Program-made: the position numbers and the translations under genes
Notes under the pieces: model-generated
What the model was told of the DNA's origin: nothing
Database searches by the model: none
What the model saw: only the letters and a program-made list of their open reading frames with translations
In this document: piece after piece, positions 59,560 through 64,000 of the stretch
Numbering within the stretch: the first letter of the stretch is position 1
Layout: each line of letters starts with the position of its first letter
Assembly: GCA_034440575.1 (NCBI GenBank)
Contig: JAOTOL010001633.1
Coordinates: forward strand, 186,001 to 250,000
Direction: 5' to 3'
Source of the DNA: Imbricaverruca yamaguchii
Lineage: Eukaryota; Arthropoda; Thecostraca; Neoverrucidae
Length of the DNA: 64,000 nucleotides

Positions 59560-60340
59560 TTAACCCGTCCCGCCTCGGGGGTCTTCAACTGCCCCCTCAG
59601 GTTGTTCGCAGATAATGAATGAACGGCGAGTGGTAGCGCACATAAATTTTGCCCACCTTTTCCCACATCAATTTGGCATGCCGCTTCAAAATTTTGAAGT
59701 CAGGTCATCCAGGGTCAGCGAGTTAGTCAAGATTAAGTGAGGTCACCTCCAAAAAATGTTCGACCAGTCGTCACGCTTTAACGGATACAGATATTGTAAG
59801 GAAACTTTCAGCGTTTGCTGATCTTTAGGGATGTAATAAAACGCATGAGAGGAATTTTTTCATTTTCCCCCGTTTTTTGACTACATATAAATTTTGCATA
59901 TTTGCCTATTGCAGTTCAAATCGAAGATTGTGGCTAAAGTAAGCATTGTTTTATTAGGGCAAGTTCACTTCCAACAATGTTTCTCGGTCTGCTCTACCCA
60001 TTATAAAAATAAAGTTAAAGGAAACTTGAAAACTGACAATTTCAACATTTTAAAAAGAAAGCAAAAATTTGCATGGCCCTGGTCGACTTCGCTGTCCTTT
60101 TCTGATTCCATATAATTTTTCTTCAAATATCCCCAAAAATGAACTCCCCAGAGCCAAAAACATAATGTATGTCGTGAAAAGTCGTGAAAATCTAGCCCCC
60201 CGCCCCCTAGTGACATCACTTTTGGGGGAAAAATGTTTTCGAGGTGGATCCGGACCCCATTCGTGGAACGTTTTCTGATGACACCTTTTTCGTTTTCGTG
60301 CGACGCTTAGTTTGTATTTTAGATGGGGGGTGCGTGCGTT
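59560..60340 (-). mobile_element. TTAA-type MITE, family 2, copy C (inverted)
   Basis: Begins TTAA-CCCGTCC at 59560 and runs as the reverse complement of copy B (cccgcctcgggggtcttcaa, gttcgaccagtcgtcacgct, gacgtcac-type end). The right end has decayed near 60340 and no TTAA was found. Copies B and C form a large palindrome with a 160-bp spacer. Confidence 0.75.
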
Positions 60341-60589
60341 GGCACTTCGGCCCCCAATGTTTTTGAAAAATCGACACCCCTGCCCCATATGACCGGTAGC
60401 AAAAATACGACCTGTGTCACCCCATCGAAGATTTGTCAGACTGACGTGTAATTTTACATTGTATCGCCAATGGTAATCGAAGCAAGATGTATTCCGAATG
60501 ATCTGGTTGAGTTTTTTTTTTTTTTGGGGGGGGGGATGCCCCAGTGCATAAAACAACGACTCCTAATTTGGTTGTGTGGAGCTGCCGAC
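60341..60589. other. Unassigned spacer
   Basis: Includes a T10/G9 homopolymer run near 60514-60534. Confidence 0.4.
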
Positions 60590-60850
60590 CCCCAGCCGGT
60601 GTCGTGGGGCCGACGTCTCTCAGGCGGTGTCGTGGGGCCGACGTCTCTCAGGCGGTGTCGTGGGGCCGACGTCTCTCAGCCGGTGTCGTGGGGCCGACGT
60701 CTCTCAGGCGGTGTCGTGGGGCCGACGTCTCTCAGCCGGTGTCGTGGGGCCGACGTCTCCCAGCCGGTGTCGTGGGGCCGACGTCTCTCAGCCGGTGTCG
60801 TGGGGCCGACGTCTCTGAGGCGGTGTCGTAGGGGCGACGTCTCTCAGATG
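60590..60850. repeat. 28-bp minisatellite, about 9 copies
   Basis: The unit is gtcgtggggccgacgtctct plus caggcggt or cagccggt. The three overlapping plus-strand ORFs are repeat artefacts. Confidence 0.95.
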
Positions 60851-61504
60851 GCGTCGCTGGACCGAATCTGGGTTGGCGTCACGGGCTCGAAGACCAATCT
60901 CCAAATACGGACGGGGGGGGGGTGCGGCGGGGCGGCGACTGGGCGGCGCAGCGGCGCTACCCGACAACAGTTGTACGCAAATGTCGCTGAGTGGTTGAGT
61001 TCCGCCATCAATAAGCTATTTGTTTGTCATTTTCGAACAGCTTCCACATTTTCTTCGGTGGTGGCGACGTGGGGTCGACGGCTCTGAGCTGACGTTACGG
61101 ACCCGACAACTCTGAGCTGGCGTCGTGTGGTTGTGTGGAAGCATTGCCTGCATGTATTGTGTCCCCCCAATCATTTTCAGAAGCCTATTTTCAGAAGAAA
61201 TTCATTTTCAGCCGATTGTGCCTCTCCAGAAAGTTCTGAAATGACGACCATCTAGAATAGTGCCCCCCCCCCCCCTGATGATAATTCCTGGATCCGCCCC
61301 TAACATGAAGACTAGCTCTTTCATAAGCCGAATATGCACAATGCACATCGAGCTGGCCGATTTAATTGAGACATGATCTGTTAGAACTGGGAGGGGACGG
61401 AGCGAAAAGGGTCCCCTCACCACACATAAATCAGGCTAGATTGCTTCGCAGGTGTCATTTTGTACCCGAATCGGAAACGGGCGCTTAATGTTCACACAAG
61501 CACG
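60851..61504. other. Unassigned, with decayed copies of the 28-bp unit
   Basis: Weak cousins of the 28-bp unit continue to about 61130 (ggcgacgtggggtcgacggc). No gene. Confidence 0.4.
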
Positions 61505-61685
61505 GGCGTTGATTTCTCGAAATTATTGCAGGAGCACAATACCTTAAGGCAAGGAGCGAGCCCCAATGGATTGGGGTGGGGCATACTCCATAGGGTCCCA
61601 TGTTAAAAGTTAAATTATTGTGGAGCGGCAAAACCAACATCGAGGGGCCTTGCCCTAAAAAGTATATAAAACAACAGCCCTGCAT
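61505..61685. repeat. Dispersed repeat, copy 3
   Basis: cgttgatttctcgaaattat through gccccaatggattggggtg and tagggtcccatgttaaaagt to the aagtatataaaacaacag end; homologous to 44800-45000 and 34500-34710. Confidence 0.7.
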
Positions 61686-64000
61686 AAATGACAATAAACA
61701 CTAGACAGCACCCTTTGTGCATACACATGCTCATGTTGAATGTCAAATGTAGCTTGAAATGGCGCATGGTGCAATTCGTTCCGCCAAACATAATAGAGGC
61801 AGATTGCCCACGAATCCGTCAATGTAAAATCCAGTTCATTCGTCATTCAATTTTGTGTTCATCCAATTATTTTTGTTCCGTCGTTTGGGAGGTGAAGCCA
61901 CTGGAAATTTAAAGGATATCGTACAAATTATATTCATGCGAGATGCGAGGTAGTTATATAAGAAAGGGCATGCATTACATCCACCCGCCCTTCCACTTGA
62001 AGGATAGACTCATCTGCATTAACACATATAGTAATAGGAGATCGGGAACATTTTACCCTCGTCACTCTTGGCTCGAGTGTGCCTACCCAAGAACAACATC
62101 TTTTCAGGGTTATTCGCGAAAGCGTAGTTCCCCCATCCGTAAGTCGGTGGTTGGGCGACCATATTGACTTCTAGCTGGTATGCTTTGGTGGCATGTTTCG
62201 TGGTGTGTGGCGGATGTCTGGGATGGAACCCCGCCGTAATCAATGGGGATGCCCAAATGTACAATACGCGCACTGGCATGGCGGGAGTACAAAAGTGGCC
62301 CGTCCTTTGCTTTTTCCGCAGTAACTATGACCGAAACGACCCAGGGGTTTCCTCTTTCGGTTATGTGGAAATGAATGTCAGGAGCGGAATTTATATAATA
62401 TGATTGGTGGAGGTGGTTCAAACAAAATATCCTCAATTTGATATTTTGTGATCCAAAAAAGTTCATAGTATTAAAGGTGTAAGTTATTTGGAGAGGGCGT
62501 TCGAAACATACCTTCTCCGCACCAAAAAAACAAATATGTAGAAATGTCCAGTCTCGATCAATAGCAAGCAACATCGGCTCCTAATAGGTCCCTAATACCG
62601 GCCCAGTGGTACCTAACATCGGCATACGTGCCGCTGACATCCCCGCAGGGGGCCCTTACTTCGGTCCAAGAACCCTTTACGTTGGCTCAGAGATCATTCA
62701 CGTGATGTCAGTGCAGTGTATTCGGAGATGTATCTTTCCTCTATTGCAGCGAGATGGCAGTGCAGTGGATCCAGAGCTGCATCTGTATCTCTCCTCTTTT
62801 TATCGGTATGCATAATTGGAGAACTATGGTTGAGTAACAATTATGGACGGTGCTTAAGCACAAAATGACCTTGTTGTCCATGTGCCCCTAAACATCAATA
62901 CATCATCATCATGGACGATGATCATTCCCAGTGGCACAATCCAACCTGGCGGAATGGACGAGATAATCCCAGCAATCCACAAACACAATAGCCTTCTGTG
63001 CACGTTGTCTGTTTCTACTCTTTGTTCTACCAGATCGTCGAAGTTTTCTCTCGGATATAAATCTGACATAAGCCACACTAATCATTCCTGCATTTCAAGC
63101 TGTCGACGAAATGCACGAATACCGAAGAATCGTTGTATATTTGCATTTTTAGCATTGCGCATGCACATGGTGTAATCGTTCAATGCACTGCGAATGCGCA
63201 CATGTTCCATCAGAAGTCATGAAACAGATAACATTACCCAATTATAGGATATCGTTGCTATCCCACCCCCGAAGGGTCCACCAAAGCCGAGAGTCCATTG
63301 GCTGCTGAACGCAAGGACTACCTGGTTCAGCTGCAGGTACTTGATACTATAAGTCATCTCACGCGGGGTATCGAGCGAGGAAAGGTCGCTGCCCGCTAGT
63401 CAAGTGGTGCTCACGTCATTCAACGAGATAGCATCCTGCGCACAACATCGGAGAAGTGCCTCGTCATGCAGCGATATTGCAGACCATGTGCACTATCTGA
63501 GGAGTGGAGGGCTTTGTTATGCAACGATATTGCAGCATGTGCGCGTTATCGCGGGTGTGCTGTAATGCAGCGAGCGTGTAATCCGGAACGTCGGATTTCA
63601 ACTGGCACTCGCTGATTAATCGAAGGCGCTGGCGATCTACGCCGGGTGCGGTGCGATAGGCGAAAATCTGCCAAAACGAGTTAGATATGTACATTTCTAA
63701 CGTGTATATACATATACATGTAATGTCTGTTCGGCGGAGGGTCTGCAGGCGCAATAGCAGCGCTGATCGGTTGCAGACATTTGTCAGGTCGTGTGTAAGA
63801 CAGTCAAGCAATAGCGACACTAGTATCACGAATCGCTCAAAGGTATTCAAGCCATATCCACTCAGCCCCAGATCGGGTTCCGCCTACGTTTTTAGGCCGT
63901 GCTAATCACAAGAATGATACATGGTGAAACAAAATGGGATGCCAGGTGAACCCTTGCCCTTGAGTGAGATCACCATACAAGGGCGGCAGCATGCAAAGGC
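61686..64000. other. Unassigned, no gene seen
   Basis: Mixed sequence; ORFs up to 154 codons (62110-62574, minus) have no recognised domain. No tRNA, repeat array or transposon end was identified. Confidence 0.35.

Overview
The window is eukaryotic nuclear DNA, most likely from an arthropod (perhaps a crustacean such as a barnacle; low confidence). The evidence is split genes with GT-AG introns and very GC-rich third codon positions, scattered TTAGG-like runs, tRNA-derived SINEs, decayed LINEs, small DNA transposons with TTAA or 8-bp target duplications, and an unusually high load of minisatellites. No bacterial-type gene, operon or CRISPR array is present.

Layout. From 1 to about 12.2 kb lies an unidentified plus-strand gene of at least six exons (2507-12221). 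The exons join in frame and encode a helical, Ala/Leu-rich protein. Its introns are packed with tandem repeats, including a 3.7-kb array of a 30-bp unit and an 0.85-kb array of an 84-bp unit. From 12.2 to 20.2 kb no gene is convincing; it holds SINE-like sequence, a 56-bp tandem repeat and two degenerate satellites that switch orientation in the middle. A possible minus-strand exon sits at 20.2-20.4 kb. From 32.2 down to 21.1 kb is a complete minus-strand sulfite oxidase gene (SUOX): eight coding exons, every junction phase-compatible, 557 codons plus stop. Its introns carry further minisatellites and a LINE fragment. Upstream are a decayed RNase H-bearing LINE (32.7-34.2 kb), a candidate 5' untranslated exon (about 35.7-36.1 kb) and a 2.5-kb array of a 29-bp unit. 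From 38.6 to 64 kb there are only repeats and unassigned sequence: two piggyBac-like MITEs in opposite orientation, a second TTAA family in three copies, a hAT-like MITE with 8-bp target duplications, a 3.5-kb element with inverted ends, and several dispersed families.

The most interesting pattern is that the minisatellites are not placed at random in introns. Several begin, end or cross exactly at a splice junction, and their repeat units contain the intron end plus the first coding bases (or the last coding bases plus the donor). Both genes show it. Thus each array presents tens of copies of a real splice site next to the authentic one; in one case the unit is ten codons long and open in the exon frame, so shifted acceptor use would add whole decapeptides. 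I know of no description of this as a system; it is an inference from sequence and could partly reflect how tandem repeats are born and assembled.
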